DNA of 24,649 nt from an uncultured Clostridia bacterium (GTDB lineage Bacteria > Bacillota > Clostridia > TANB77 > CAG-508), in the NCBI GenBank assembly GCA_948678575.1, contig CAPPGO010000016.1:1-24649 (forward strand), given 5' to 3'. Position numbers and translations under genes: made by a program. The stretch's first letter is position 1, and each line of letters starts with the position of its first letter. Under the pieces are notes generated by a model, which made no database searches, was not told the origin of the DNA, and was given only the letters and a program-made list of their open reading frames with translations. Shown piece after piece: positions 1 to 7,201 of the stretch.

Positions 1-72
1 AAAGCTTGACTTCTTAGAAATTTATGTGTATTATAGTTTTGTAATAGGTCGTTAAATATATATATTAACGAA

Positions 73-96
73 AAAAAGCTCTTTTTAGAGCTTTTT
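73..96 (-). terminator. Intrinsic terminator after the P-loop kinase-like gene
   Basis: An AGCTCT/AGAGCT stem with a T-rich loop is flanked by A and T runs, so it can act in either direction. On the minus strand it starts directly after the TAG stop codon at 97-99 and ends in a run of T. Bases 1-72 hold no gene I can support, only an AT-rich inverted repeat at about 50-70. Confidence 0.75.
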
Positions 97-651
97 CTAT
101 CTTATTTGTTCACTTTTATTTTTTTCTCTTGCCTCAATCTTTTTACATATTTGATGTGCAATTTCATTTGGCGTTCTATTGTTTCCATATATTGTCATTG
201 TTGCTAATTCTCGATTACATGGACTTGTTATAAACTCTTTATTTGTACTATAATCACCAGTTGAACGCTCTGCCATAATTCGCAAAGACTCATTTATATC
301 TACTGATGGTAATAACAAAACAATATTTTTAAATGGTTTAAGTTCTGTTTTTACTTCATTAAATATTTCTAAATTTCTGTACACCGAATGTCCAGCTCCA
401 AAGTCTACTATTCCAGGTATTTTCTCTTTTTTAGCTTTTGCCAAAATACTTTTTATCATATATGAATTATATTCATCTGCATTCCTAAAATTATTCATAA
501 AACCAGTATTTCTATCTTGATTTGCAATTCTGTCTAAACATAATCTAGGCATTTGAGTAATTTGTCGCAATTCTTCTGCTACTGTTGATTTTCCAGCACC
601 AGATGGTCCAATTAATAATATGCTTTTATTATATAATTCAATATCGTTCAT
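97..651 (-). CDS. P-loop kinase, shikimate kinase-like
   Basis: A 184-residue single-domain P-loop protein. The Walker A motif GPSGAGKST is at residues 15-23 and follows a hydrophobic beta strand (ILLI). Its position and the spacing to the MPRLCLD segment, with an acidic residue at D40, resemble small kinases of the shikimate kinase/AAA_33 type. The shikimate-binding arginines and the lid cannot be assigned with confidence, and no aromatic amino-acid gene is nearby, so the substrate is unknown. The start is supported by AGAGGTGTTTT ATG. The gene is a single transcription unit with its own promoter at 676-704 and a terminator right behind the stop codon. Gluconate kinase-like, nucleotide kinase-like or zeta toxin-like roles are possible. 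The P-loop fold is certain, the function is not. Confidence 0.8.
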   Translation of the reverse strand: MNDIELYNKSILLIGPSGAGKSTVAEELRQITQMPRLCLDRIANQDRNTGFMNNFRNADEYNSYMIKSILAKAKKEKIPGIVDFGAGHSVYRNLEIFNEVKTELKPFKNIVLLLPSVDINESLRIMAERSTGDYSTNKEFITSPCNRELATMTIYGNNRTPNEIAHQICKKIEAREKNKSEQIR

Positions 652-675
652 AAAACACCTCTAATCATTTTTAAT

Positions 676-704
676 AGTATATCATAAAATAAAAAAACTG
701 ACAA
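676..704 (-). promoter_or_regulatory. Sigma-A-type promoter of the P-loop kinase-like gene
   Basis: On the minus strand, a -35 box TTGTCA (699-704) and a -10 box TATACT (676-681) are separated by exactly 17 bases. The start codon lies 25 bases downstream, after a good ribosome binding site. Confidence 0.7.
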
Positions 705-791
705 CTAATTCTAATATCATAATCTATGTTAAAAAAACAAGTAATAAAATTGATATTGAAACTGCATTAATAAATTCATTTGCCCAATCAT

Positions 792-879
792 AAAAATAAA
801 AAGGGCTTAGAATCTTTGCTAGACTCTAAGCTATATTTGAATGACTCAGAGCTTCGAAAGTTTTCTAAGTACCACTCAT
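792..879 (-). ncRNA. Predicted structured RNA, downstream copy of the HEPN-associated element
   Basis: On the minus strand an AUGAGUGGU start is followed by a 7-bp stem (864-870 pairing with 844-850). The stem encloses the 13-nt sequence AAACUUUCGAAGC (851-863), which can form a small CUU/AAG hairpin. A linker and a 10-bp terminator hairpin (805-831) follow. The same element lies upstream of the HEPN gene at 1793-1836. The internal 13 nt are identical and the stem differs at four pairs, all still paired. A -10-like TATAAT at 884-889 ends 6 nt before GAGUGG, the same distance as in the other copy. No good -35 box is seen, so the RNA may come from its own weak promoter or be cut from the HEPN mRNA 3' end. 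I infer an antitoxin or guide-like RNA; no protein is encoded. Confidence 0.6.
793..831 (-). terminator. Intrinsic terminator closing the HEPN/RNA unit
   Basis: A 10-bp stem, GCTTAGAGTC pairing with GATTCTAAGC around a 7-nt loop (805-831), is followed on the minus strand by CC and a T-rich tract. The stem contains one G-U pair that forms only in the minus-strand RNA, which supports this direction. Confidence 0.8.
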
Positions 880-906
880 AAATATTATATTATAAAATTA
901 TATTTT

Positions 907-1773
907 TTATACATTAAATCCCATTATTCTTAATATATCATTTATATCTATTGAATGTAGTCTTTCTTTTAGTTTACCAACTTCTACATAAAATAAATTT
1001 TCAAATTCATCAAACTTATTTTCATCTAACAAAACTTTCATACATTGTATAATCATATATATATTTGTAAAGTTACCATCTATTTTATAGTTTTTATCTA
1101 TATTTTTGAAACTAATGTAATACTTGTTACGATAACAAAATAGTCTATCTGAGTGTGCAGATATATTTCTTATCATTGTTAAGTTTACAAGGATTTGTTT
1201 TAGTAACTTGTCAGAAATTTTAAAATATTTACTAATATCTTGTCTATCACTCTGTTTAAGCAATCCATAGTACCTACTAATAACACCAAAGGTTAATATT
1301 TTAGTTAATACAAAAGGTGGAATAAAATTATATGTATCTTTATAATGTTTAATCGCTGTATGTTTATTATAGTTTTCACATATCTCTTTATTAATATTTT
1401 CAATTAAATTATTTTTTAAATCCACATTAGCATTTTTATCAAAGTTCTCTATTTTTAAATAATCTTGAACACCATATTTTTCTGCTAGAGTATTTGCTAT
1501 AAGTGATTTTATTATAACTTCTATTTCTAAAGTAAATTTCAAAAATATAGCTTTTATGTTTTTATCAAACTCATATAAAGCAAATATTTCTTCAAAAGTA
1601 ACATTAGGCTTATAATTATTATCTTCTTCTTTAAAAACACTTTTATATCCATTAACAATAGAATAATATGAATATTTTTCTATATTCTTTAATGCTTGTT
1701 CTTTATTGTCTATTACTACCTTTTTAGATATTAAATATTCTATTAGTTGTTCATTATTCTTATATTCTTTCAA
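907..1773 (-). CDS. Abi_2/AbiF-like HEPN protein, predicted RNase toxin
   Basis: About 288 residues if translation starts at the TTG at 1773. That start has GGAG six bases upstream. The ATG at 1785 overlaps this same GGAG and has no ribosome site of its own. Reading back to 1869 would run through the structured RNA and its T run, so I reject the long start. The N-terminus (NEQLIEYLISKKVVIDNKEQAL, cut here to its pattern: a helix, 'I' strand and 'ALxxI..YSYYSIVNGY') is typical of Abi_2 family abortive-infection proteins. The HEPN catalytic signature R-x4-H is seen as RNISAH, about R202 to H207. HEPN proteins of this family are metal-independent RNases. The gene lies just downstream of tRNA-Thr, is flanked by two copies of one RNA element and shares their terminator. 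I infer a phage-defence or toxin role, controlled by those RNAs. Family confidence is good; the activity is inferred. Confidence 0.85.
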   Translation of the reverse strand: MKEYKNNEQLIEYLISKKVVIDNKEQALKNIEKYSYYSIVNGYKSVFKEEDNNYKPNVTFEEIFALYEFDKNIKAIFLKFTLEIEVIIKSLIANTLAEKYGVQDYLKIENFDKNANVDLKNNLIENINKEICENYNKHTAIKHYKDTYNFIPPFVLTKILTFGVISRYYGLLKQSDRQDISKYFKISDKLLKQILVNLTMIRNISAHSDRLFCYRNKYYISFKNIDKNYKIDGNFTNIYMIIQCMKVLLDENKFDEFENLFYVEVGKLKERLHSIDINDILRIMGFNV

Positions 1774-1792
1774 TGTTATCTCCATATTATAT

Positions 1793-1836
1793 AAAAAATG
1801 ACCCAAGGCTTCGAAAGTTTCTTGAGTACCACTCAT
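1793..1836 (-). ncRNA. Predicted structured RNA leader, upstream copy of the HEPN-associated element
   Basis: This is the second copy of the element at 792-879, same orientation. GAGUGGU is followed by ACUCAAG (1821-1827) pairing with CUUGGGU (1801-1807) around the identical 13-nt AAACUUUCGAAGC (1808-1820). The hairpin is followed by CA and six T (1793-1798), so it looks like a short terminated RNA of about 45 nt placed between the promoter (1841-1869) and the HEPN start codon. Read-through would be needed to make the HEPN mRNA. It could therefore be both a separate RNA and an attenuator. The stretch can be read as protein (MSGTQETF...), but base-pair conservation argues that it is RNA. Confidence 0.65.
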
Positions 1837-1840
1837 ATAT

Positions 1841-1869
1841 ATATTAGCATGAATTTTACAGAAAATCAA
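1841..1869 (-). promoter_or_regulatory. Promoter of the HEPN leader RNA and HEPN gene
   Basis: On the minus strand, -35 TTGATT (1864-1869) and -10 TAATAT (1841-1846) are separated by 17 bases. The conserved GAGUGG start of the RNA element begins 6 bases after the -10 box, so the predicted transcript starts at the element itself. Confidence 0.65.
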
Positions 1870-1914
1870 GATAGTTTATTTATTTTTAACCTATAAACTT
1901 TATATACTATAATA

Positions 1915-1948
1915 AAAAATGACAAAATTTCAATTTGTGTTTGAAACT
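1915..1948 (-). terminator. Weak AT-rich terminator after tRNA-Thr
   Basis: On the minus strand AGTTTCAA (1941-1948) pairs with TTGAAATT (1926-1933) around a 7-nt loop, followed by T-rich sequence with a run of six T. The stem is AT-rich with one G-U pair, so the call is tentative. It would separate the tRNA transcript from the HEPN unit. Confidence 0.45.
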
Positions 1949-1965
1949 TCATCATAATTCAGCTT

Positions 1966-2041
1966 TGGAGCCACTAAGGAGAATTGCACTCCTGACCTAC
2001 AGGTTACGAATCTGTTGCTCTGCTAACTGAGCTATAGTGGC
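1966..2041 (-). tRNA. tRNA-Thr (anticodon CGU)
   Basis: A 76-nt cloverleaf on the minus strand with a GCCACTA/TAGTGGC acceptor stem, discriminator T and encoded CCA. The D arm is GCTC...GAGC and the T arm AGGAG/CTCCT with a GCAATTC-type loop. The anticodon loop TTCGTAA gives anticodon CGT, which reads ACG (Thr). The last pair of the anticodon stem is an A-C mismatch, and the T loop has G where TTC normally starts, so it is slightly atypical. The accessory HEPN/RNA module lies immediately downstream of its 3' end, a common position for inserted DNA. Confidence 0.92.
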
Positions 2042-2048
2042 ATACTAT

Positions 2049-2074
2049 AAGGAATATCTCGAAAGACATTCCTT
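2049..2074 (-). terminator. UUCG-capped 11-bp hairpin between the DUF5050-like gene and tRNA-Thr
   Basis: In the minus-strand RNA AAGGAAUGUCU pairs with AGAUAUUCCUU around a UUCG tetraloop. One pair is G-U and forms only on this strand, so the hairpin is made in the minus transcript. It starts 8 nt after the stop codon of the upstream gene and ends 7 nt before the tRNA. No T run follows, so it may protect or process the mRNA end rather than terminate transcription. Confidence 0.5.
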
Positions 2075-2082
2075 ACTTTAAA

Positions 2083-3342
2083 TTATTGACCATTAAAATC
2101 AAGTTTATATAAACTTCTTGTTTCAGAACCATCTATTTTTGTTAAATTAATAACGTAATTATTGTCTGCTGTATCTGTATAGTAAATCCAATCTTCTAAA
2201 ACGTTAATAAATCTTGGATTTTCAATTTCAACTACAACTTGATGCTCAGTTCCATCTGTTTTTACTTTATGAATACAAACAGTATCATCTGAGCTATCTT
2301 CATTTTCGTCTTTATAATTCAAATAATAAATATATTTTCCTTGTACATTCATATTATACGCTTTTGAATCATAAACTTTCTCATCATTTGATCCATCTAC
2401 ATTTACTCTATGAATAACATTATTTTCGGCATTTACATAGTAGATAACATCACCAACCATATTTGGATTATATAATCTTCTACCATTTACTACTGGTCTT
2501 GCATTTGTTCCATCTAAATTCATAATATATGTTACATAATCTGTTTCACTTTCTGGATTGTCTGGTAAATTATCATATAAAATATATTTATCAGTAACAC
2601 CTACAAATCCTGTTTGATTATCACTTATTTTTGTTCTATTTCCACCATTTGTATCCATTACATATATATTATAGTCTGCTCCAACATAATATATTTTATC
2701 TTTTATTACATAAATAGATACTGTATTTCCACTAAATTCGCCATCATTTATAACTTTTAATTCTTTACCGTCTGTTGACATTTTATATATTCTATTTTTC
2801 GGATATGCTGTTGAAGTAGCAACTTCCTCATCAACTTTTTCACCTTCTTCTGCTGGTTCAAAAGCTATAAAATATAAATAATTTCCAACAACATTAATTG
2901 AATATATTTCCCAATCTTTTTTTGCTAATACTTGCTTTTCTGTTCCATCTGTTTTAATTTTATCAATTTCAACTTCCATTCCATCTTCTGCAAAGCTTAC
3001 ATAGTATATCCAATCACCTTGTATATTTGACCATCCTAAATTAACATTGTTATTACCAATATTAGCACCAATTTTATTTGTTTTAGTAATCATACTACTA
3101 AATACTCCTGTAATTAATTCAACAGCAACAAGTGCAACTACAAGAATAACCGCTATAATAGCAACAATAATTTTAGTTTTACCTTTTTTAGGAGCTTTCT
3201 CTTTTTTCGGATTTTGCTCCTTTTTTATTTCAAATTTATTATCATCCTCATTTCCTATATCTGATAATAAGCTATTTTTGCAATCATCACAAAGCTTATT
3301 TTCTCCATCTGGAATTTCTTTTCCACATTTTGTGCAATTCAT
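2083..3342 (-). CDS. Zinc-ribbon, membrane-anchored DUF5050-like beta-propeller protein
   Basis: 419 residues. A short N-terminal zinc ribbon has cysteines C3, C6, C18 and C21. A Lys-rich linker and one transmembrane helix (about 57-80) follow. The rest is an extracellular domain made of repeated segments of the type 'W/YIYY...I.....DG....', such as DWIYYVSF, KIYYVGAD, YIYYLNYK and DWIYYTDT, as in DUF5050/YWTD-like propellers. The cytoplasmic end is probably the zinc ribbon. The start has GGAGG followed by GCATAAG and ATG. It follows tyrS by 43 bases with no clear terminator between, so it is probably in the same transcript. Such proteins are common in gut Clostridia and their ligand is not known. 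I can support fold and topology, not function. Confidence 0.85.
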   Translation of the reverse strand: MNCTKCGKEIPDGENKLCDDCKNSLLSDIGNEDDNKFEIKKEQNPKKEKAPKKGKTKIIVAIIAVILVVALVAVELITGVFSSMITKTNKIGANIGNNNVNLGWSNIQGDWIYYVSFAEDGMEVEIDKIKTDGTEKQVLAKKDWEIYSINVVGNYLYFIAFEPAEEGEKVDEEVATSTAYPKNRIYKMSTDGKELKVINDGEFSGNTVSIYVIKDKIYYVGADYNIYVMDTNGGNRTKISDNQTGFVGVTDKYILYDNLPDNPESETDYVTYIMNLDGTNARPVVNGRRLYNPNMVGDVIYYVNAENNVIHRVNVDGSNDEKVYDSKAYNMNVQGKYIYYLNYKDENEDSSDDTVCIHKVKTDGTEHQVVVEIENPRFINVLEDWIYYTDTADNNYVINLTKIDGSETRSLYKLDFNGQ

Positions 3343-3385
3343 CTTATGCCCTCCTTAATTATTTATCATGAGTTTTAAGTCTATC

Positions 3386-4597
3386 TTATACAATTTTATG
3401 AAATACTTTTTTGCCTTTTTGGATAATTGCATAACCTTCTTTAAAATCTTTTTCTGATAATACATATTTAATATCTGAAATTTTTTCATCATTCAAAGAT
3501 ACTCCACCTTGATTAATTAAATCCTTAGCTTGTCCTTTTGATGATACAAGTTTTGCTTCTATCATAGCATCAATTATTGAAATTTCTCTGTTAGAAAGTT
3601 CAGTAGTTGGCATATTATCAGTATTTTTATTTCCACCAAACAATGCCTCAGAAGCTTCTTCTGCTTTTTTTGCTTCCTCTTCTCCATGAATTAATTTTGT
3701 AATTTCATAAGCTGCTATTTTTTTAGCATCATTTATTTTTTCATCTTTTAAACTTGATAATCTTTTTACTTCCTCATCTGGCAAATATGTAAGCAATGAC
3801 AAAACTTTTTCTACTTCTGTATCACCAATATTTCTCCAATATTGATAAAATTCATAAGGAGATGTTCTTTCTGGATTTAACCATAAAGCTCCTTTTGCTG
3901 TTTTACCCATTTTTTTACCATCAGCCGTAGTAAGCAATTTAAACGTTAGACCAAATGATTCATTTGATCCAATTCTACGAATTAACTCTACACCACCTAT
4001 GATATTTGACCATTGATCATTTCCACCTATTTGTAGTTTGCAATCATATTTTTTATGCAAATACCAAAAATCATAACTTTGTAAAAGTAAATATCCCATC
4101 TCAAAGAATGTAAGACCTGTTTCAAGTCTATTTTTATAACATTCCTGAGCTAACATTTTGCTAACTGTAAATTGAGAACCTATCTCACGCATAAAATCTA
4201 TATATTTCAAATCTAATAACCAATCTGCATTATTAACAATTATTGCTGCATTTTCTCCTTCAAAAGAAACAAATCTCTCAGCTTGTTTCTTTATTGCTGC
4301 AACATTTGCATCTAATTGTTCTCTTGTAAGCATTTGTCTCATATCTGTTCTTCCAGAAGGATCACCAATTGTCGCAGTTCCTCCCCCCATTAATATAATA
4401 GGTCTATGTCCTGCTTTTTGTAATCTTGATGCTACCATCAAAGCAACAAAATGTCCAATATGCATACTGTTTGCAGTTGGGTCTATACCAATATAAAATC
4501 TTACACTTTCCTTTTGAAATAATTTGCGTATTTCATCTTCATGTGTTAACTGTTCAATATATCCTCTATCTTCAAGTTCTTTAATTATATCTGTCAT
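3386..4597 (-). CDS. tyrS: Tyrosine--tRNA ligase (TyrRS)
   Basis: 403 residues, the usual length for a bacterial TyrRS. It activates tyrosine with ATP and charges tRNA-Tyr. It has the class I signatures HIGH at residues 46-49 and KMSKS-like KMGKT at about 229-233. The tyrosine-binding stretch around GNDQWSNI is at 192-199. The C-terminal S4-like RNA-binding domain is at about 335-400 (SKGQAKDLINQGGVSLN). Placing HIGH near residue 46 within IDPTANSMHIGH suits the TyrZ-like subgroup. The start has TAGGAGGAAGTTTC ATG and lies 11 bases after the stop codon of a small zinc-ribbon/HTH gene, so the two are co-transcribed. No T-box leader is seen in front of either gene. Confidence 0.97.
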   Translation of the reverse strand: MTDIIKELEDRGYIEQLTHEDEIRKLFQKESVRFYIGIDPTANSMHIGHFVALMVASRLQKAGHRPIILMGGGTATIGDPSGRTDMRQMLTREQLDANVAAIKKQAERFVSFEGENAAIIVNNADWLLDLKYIDFMREIGSQFTVSKMLAQECYKNRLETGLTFFEMGYLLLQSYDFWYLHKKYDCKLQIGGNDQWSNIIGGVELIRRIGSNESFGLTFKLLTTADGKKMGKTAKGALWLNPERTSPYEFYQYWRNIGDTEVEKVLSLLTYLPDEEVKRLSSLKDEKINDAKKIAAYEITKLIHGEEEAKKAEEASEALFGGNKNTDNMPTTELSNREISIIDAMIEAKLVSSKGQAKDLINQGGVSLNDEKISDIKYVLSEKDFKEGYAIIQKGKKVFHKIV

Positions 4598-4608
4598 GAA
4601 ACTTCCTC

Positions 4609-4899
4609 CTATTTAATGTCACATTTAATATTTTCTTCGTTTATTCCACCTATATTTGATGAAGTCTCTGGAAAATATATTCCACTAAATTCTTCTGCTT
4701 GAAGATAGCGATTTAAGTTTCTAGATGTAATTCCTGCTTTAATAGCTAAATCTTGTTTTGTTGTTCCAACTTCAAGACCTTCGCTTAAAACTCCCTTTAA
4801 TTTTACAACTTCTGCATTGTCTTTAATTGTACATTCTCTACATACTTCACCTTCTGTTGTATGTAGACTTCCACAACGAACACATTTTTTTATTTCCAT
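4609..4899 (-). CDS. Small zinc-ribbon/helix-turn-helix protein (YvyF-like)
   Basis: 96 residues. Four cysteines, C-x2-C (6 and 9) and C-x2-C (20 and 23), form an N-terminal zinc ribbon. A helix-turn-helix-like segment follows at about 45-68 (TTKQDLAIKAGITSRNLNRY). The layout resembles the small YvyF/TIGR03826 flagellar-operon proteins and related regulators, but no flagellar gene is present here. The start has TAGGAGGTCTATT ATG. The gene leads directly into tyrS, so regulation of or coupling to that operon is possible. The DNA-binding role is inferred from the helix pattern only. Confidence 0.75.
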   Translation of the reverse strand: MEIKKCVRCGSLHTTEGEVCRECTIKDNAEVVKLKGVLSEGLEVGTTKQDLAIKAGITSRNLNRYLQAEEFSGIYFPETSSNIGGINEENIKCDIK

Positions 4900-4948
4900 A
4901 ATAGACCTCCTAAAATCTTAATTTGCTCCTATCATATCACATAAAGTG

Positions 4949-4969
4949 CAAAAAAGAAACATTTTTCTT
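4949..4969 (-). terminator. Weak terminator-like hairpin after the permease/protease gene
   Basis: On the minus strand AAGAAA pairs with TTTCTT around a 4-nt loop (4954-4969) and runs into a T tract. The stem is short and AT-rich. It lies just downstream of the permease/protease stop codon at 4979, within the leader of the next gene. Confidence 0.35.
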
Positions 4970-4978
4970 CAAATTTTA

Positions 4979-7201
4979 TTACATTAATTTTAACATTCCT
5001 TCTGTTACAAAAAAAGCTAAAATCATTAAAATAGTTCCTATAATAAAAGTATAGTCTGAGAATATATATTTTGCATTTTCTGGCAAAATTCTTTCATCAG
5101 TTGTTATCAATTTCTCTTTTGCTTTAACTTTTCTAATTAATTCTTCTATAAATACAACTCCACCGATAAGAATAATTACTAATGCAAATATTGTTAGACC
5201 TAAATATGCACTAGAAAGTTCACAATATACAAGTATTGTTCCTATTGCTGCATACGAATTATTTAAAGCATGTAATAGCATATTATATCTCATTTTTCCT
5301 GTTTTTATATATAAATTTCCCAATATTAATCCCATAAAAAATGCAAATATTCCTTGGGTTATATTTAAATGGCAAACAGCAAATACTATTGAAGAAATTA
5401 ATATAGCAAACTTATCTCCAAATTTTCTAGTTAAATTTATCAAACCTTTTCTGAAAAGTATTTCTTCAAATATTCCTGGTATAATTGCTATTGTTAATAC
5501 AAATAAAACTGCTGTAAATACATTATTTAATCCATCCATATCCAAAATGCTTTCTACTGCTTTGTTTTCTAACCCTGATACCATTTGCAATATTATCAAA
5601 GCAATCTGAATTAAACCAGTGAAAAATACTGAAATTAAGAATATCTTTCCATTTTCTTTAAAATTACTTTTTACTTTATTTTCATATTTATTAGTATATA
5701 AACATATAAAACCATATGGTAAAATTAAACTAACAATAGATGAAATTGCCATTGTAATTAATCTTATTTGTATATCTGTAAAGACATTTTTTAACATTGA
5801 AGCAACTAAAACATTAAAAATAAGTTCAGAAATTATTTGTATTACAAAATATAAAATTACAGTCATTCCAATAGATAAAGCTAATGTTCTAAATTTGTAT
5901 TTTTCTAGTTTTAAATTTTGTTCTTCTTTCAAAGTAAGTTCTTTTTTCTCTTTTTTCTTCTTACTTTTTTTCTTGCTATAATCTAAAACTCCATTTTTAA
6001 AAATTTTACTACATATATTAAAAGTAATTGGAATTGAAATCACAAGTAATACAAGTGATAAAATAATTTGCCAAACTTTTGCTTGACCAATAATCATTAT
6101 TGCTGGTATAAAATAATTTGAAATTAATGGTATGCAAGACAAAATATATATAAACGCATTCATATTTATATATGGGTTAATTAAAGCAAATGTAAGCATA
6201 TAAACTGAAATTGTTATTACCATTAGGAAAGTCATTGAATTTCCAGCTTCTGACATACTTGTTGTCTTTGATGAAAGCGTAGCTTGTATTATTGATAATA
6301 AAATTAGAGTAAGTAATGAATATACAAACACAACACAAATGTATGCAATAATATCTTTATCTAATGACATTATAATTGCTTCTGAATTTGTTGCCAAATC
6401 TACTCCATTAGCTAACATTATAGCTGAATTTAGCAAATTTCCTATCATATAATAAACTAAACCAAATATTGCCTGAATTAGAATAATTGAAATTACACTA
6501 ATAATTTTAGCTAATAGATATTCTTTCTCTGTAACAGAAGTTAGCACATATTCAATTGATTTTGAAACTTTTTCATTAGCAACTTCATTTGCTATTTTAG
6601 AAAAAATAAATATTGAAATCATATATACTATAATTGTACTAACAGATTGAATTATTTGTTTTGTATCAGAATTATCTGCATTAACTCCGAGCATAACTCT
6701 TTCAACTTCTATTTCAGAATTTAGTAATTCTAATTTTTCTACATCTATATTTGTATTCTTAGAAAACTCTTCTAATCTAACTTCTTCTAATATATTTATG
6801 ATTTTATCAAATAATGTTCCATCAATGCCTTCCTTAGAAGTAATTTTTGCTTTTATCATTTCTACATCATCTTGAAATACTTCAAGTATAACCAAATTAT
6901 CTTCAATATTTTCTTCTGTATATTCATTTTTATCAACTTTACTAAGTGTTACTTTCTCATTGTTTTCAAAAGTTTTTTGAAGTTTGTCAGTTAATAAATT
7001 ATCATTATCTACATATTGAATTGTCATCTCATCATCAAACAATTCGATATTATTATCTTCTAAAAATTTTCTTATATTACTTGCATTCGACATAATTAAT
7101 AATATTATTAATAGTAAAACATTGAATATTACAAACCACTTATTTTGTATATTCTGTTTTATCGAAAATTTAACTATTCCTTTTATTTTTTGCTTATTCA
7201 T
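4979..7201 (-). CDS. ABC-2 permease fused to a CPBP-family intramembrane protease
   Basis: 740 residues in two membrane modules. The first (about 1-405) is a NatB-like ABC-2 exporter permease: one N-terminal helix (about 21-38), a large extracellular loop (about 40-180), then further helices. A strongly basic linker (KKKSKKKKEKK, about 410-420) leads to the second (about 435-740), a CPBP/CAAX-type protease domain. It has the glutamate motif EEILFR (579-584), FAVCH (H611) and LLHALNN (H644, N647/N648), the residues expected to form the metal site. Its start overlaps the end of the ATPase gene by 8 bases, so the two are translationally coupled parts of one exporter. A Na+ or peptide/bacteriocin export role with processing in the membrane is plausible; the substrate is unknown. 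Confidence 0.9.
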   Translation of the reverse strand: MNKQKIKGIVKFSIKQNIQNKWFVIFNVLLLIILLIMSNASNIRKFLEDNNIELFDDEMTIQYVDNDNLLTDKLQKTFENNEKVTLSKVDKNEYTEENIEDNLVILEVFQDDVEMIKAKITSKEGIDGTLFDKIINILEEVRLEEFSKNTNIDVEKLELLNSEIEVERVMLGVNADNSDTKQIIQSVSTIIVYMISIFIFSKIANEVANEKVSKSIEYVLTSVTEKEYLLAKIISVISIILIQAIFGLVYYMIGNLLNSAIMLANGVDLATNSEAIIMSLDKDIIAYICVVFVYSLLTLILLSIIQATLSSKTTSMSEAGNSMTFLMVITISVYMLTFALINPYINMNAFIYILSCIPLISNYFIPAIMIIGQAKVWQIILSLVLLVISIPITFNICSKIFKNGVLDYSKKKSKKKKEKKELTLKEEQNLKLEKYKFRTLALSIGMTVILYFVIQIISELIFNVLVASMLKNVFTDIQIRLITMAISSIVSLILPYGFICLYTNKYENKVKSNFKENGKIFLISVFFTGLIQIALIILQMVSGLENKAVESILDMDGLNNVFTAVLFVLTIAIIPGIFEEILFRKGLINLTRKFGDKFAILISSIVFAVCHLNITQGIFAFFMGLILGNLYIKTGKMRYNMLLHALNNSYAAIGTILVYCELSSAYLGLTIFALVIILIGGVVFIEELIRKVKAKEKLITTDERILPENAKYIFSDYTFIIGTILMILAFFVTEGMLKLM

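Noticed and set aside
842..1836. The two 38-nt repeats around the HEPN gene as att sites or transposon ends
   Set aside because: They are direct copies whose differences keep a stem paired and which have the same -10 spacing. This fits structured RNA better than att or inverted-repeat ends, and no transposase or target duplication is seen.
1774..1869. N-terminal extension of the HEPN protein to 1869
   Set aside because: No ribosome site is seen for it, and it runs through the RNA element, its T run and the promoter.
4900..4978. A T-box riboswitch for tyrS
   Set aside because: The leader of the tyrS operon is under 80 bases and shows no T-box sequence or antiterminator.
5619..5981. Plus-strand ORFs inside the permease/protease gene and similar ones elsewhere (for example 2214-2417, 3047-3358, 10776-11186, 11528-11776, 13799-14110)
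   Set aside because: They mirror well-supported minus-strand genes, are low-complexity in sequence and lack ribosome sites.
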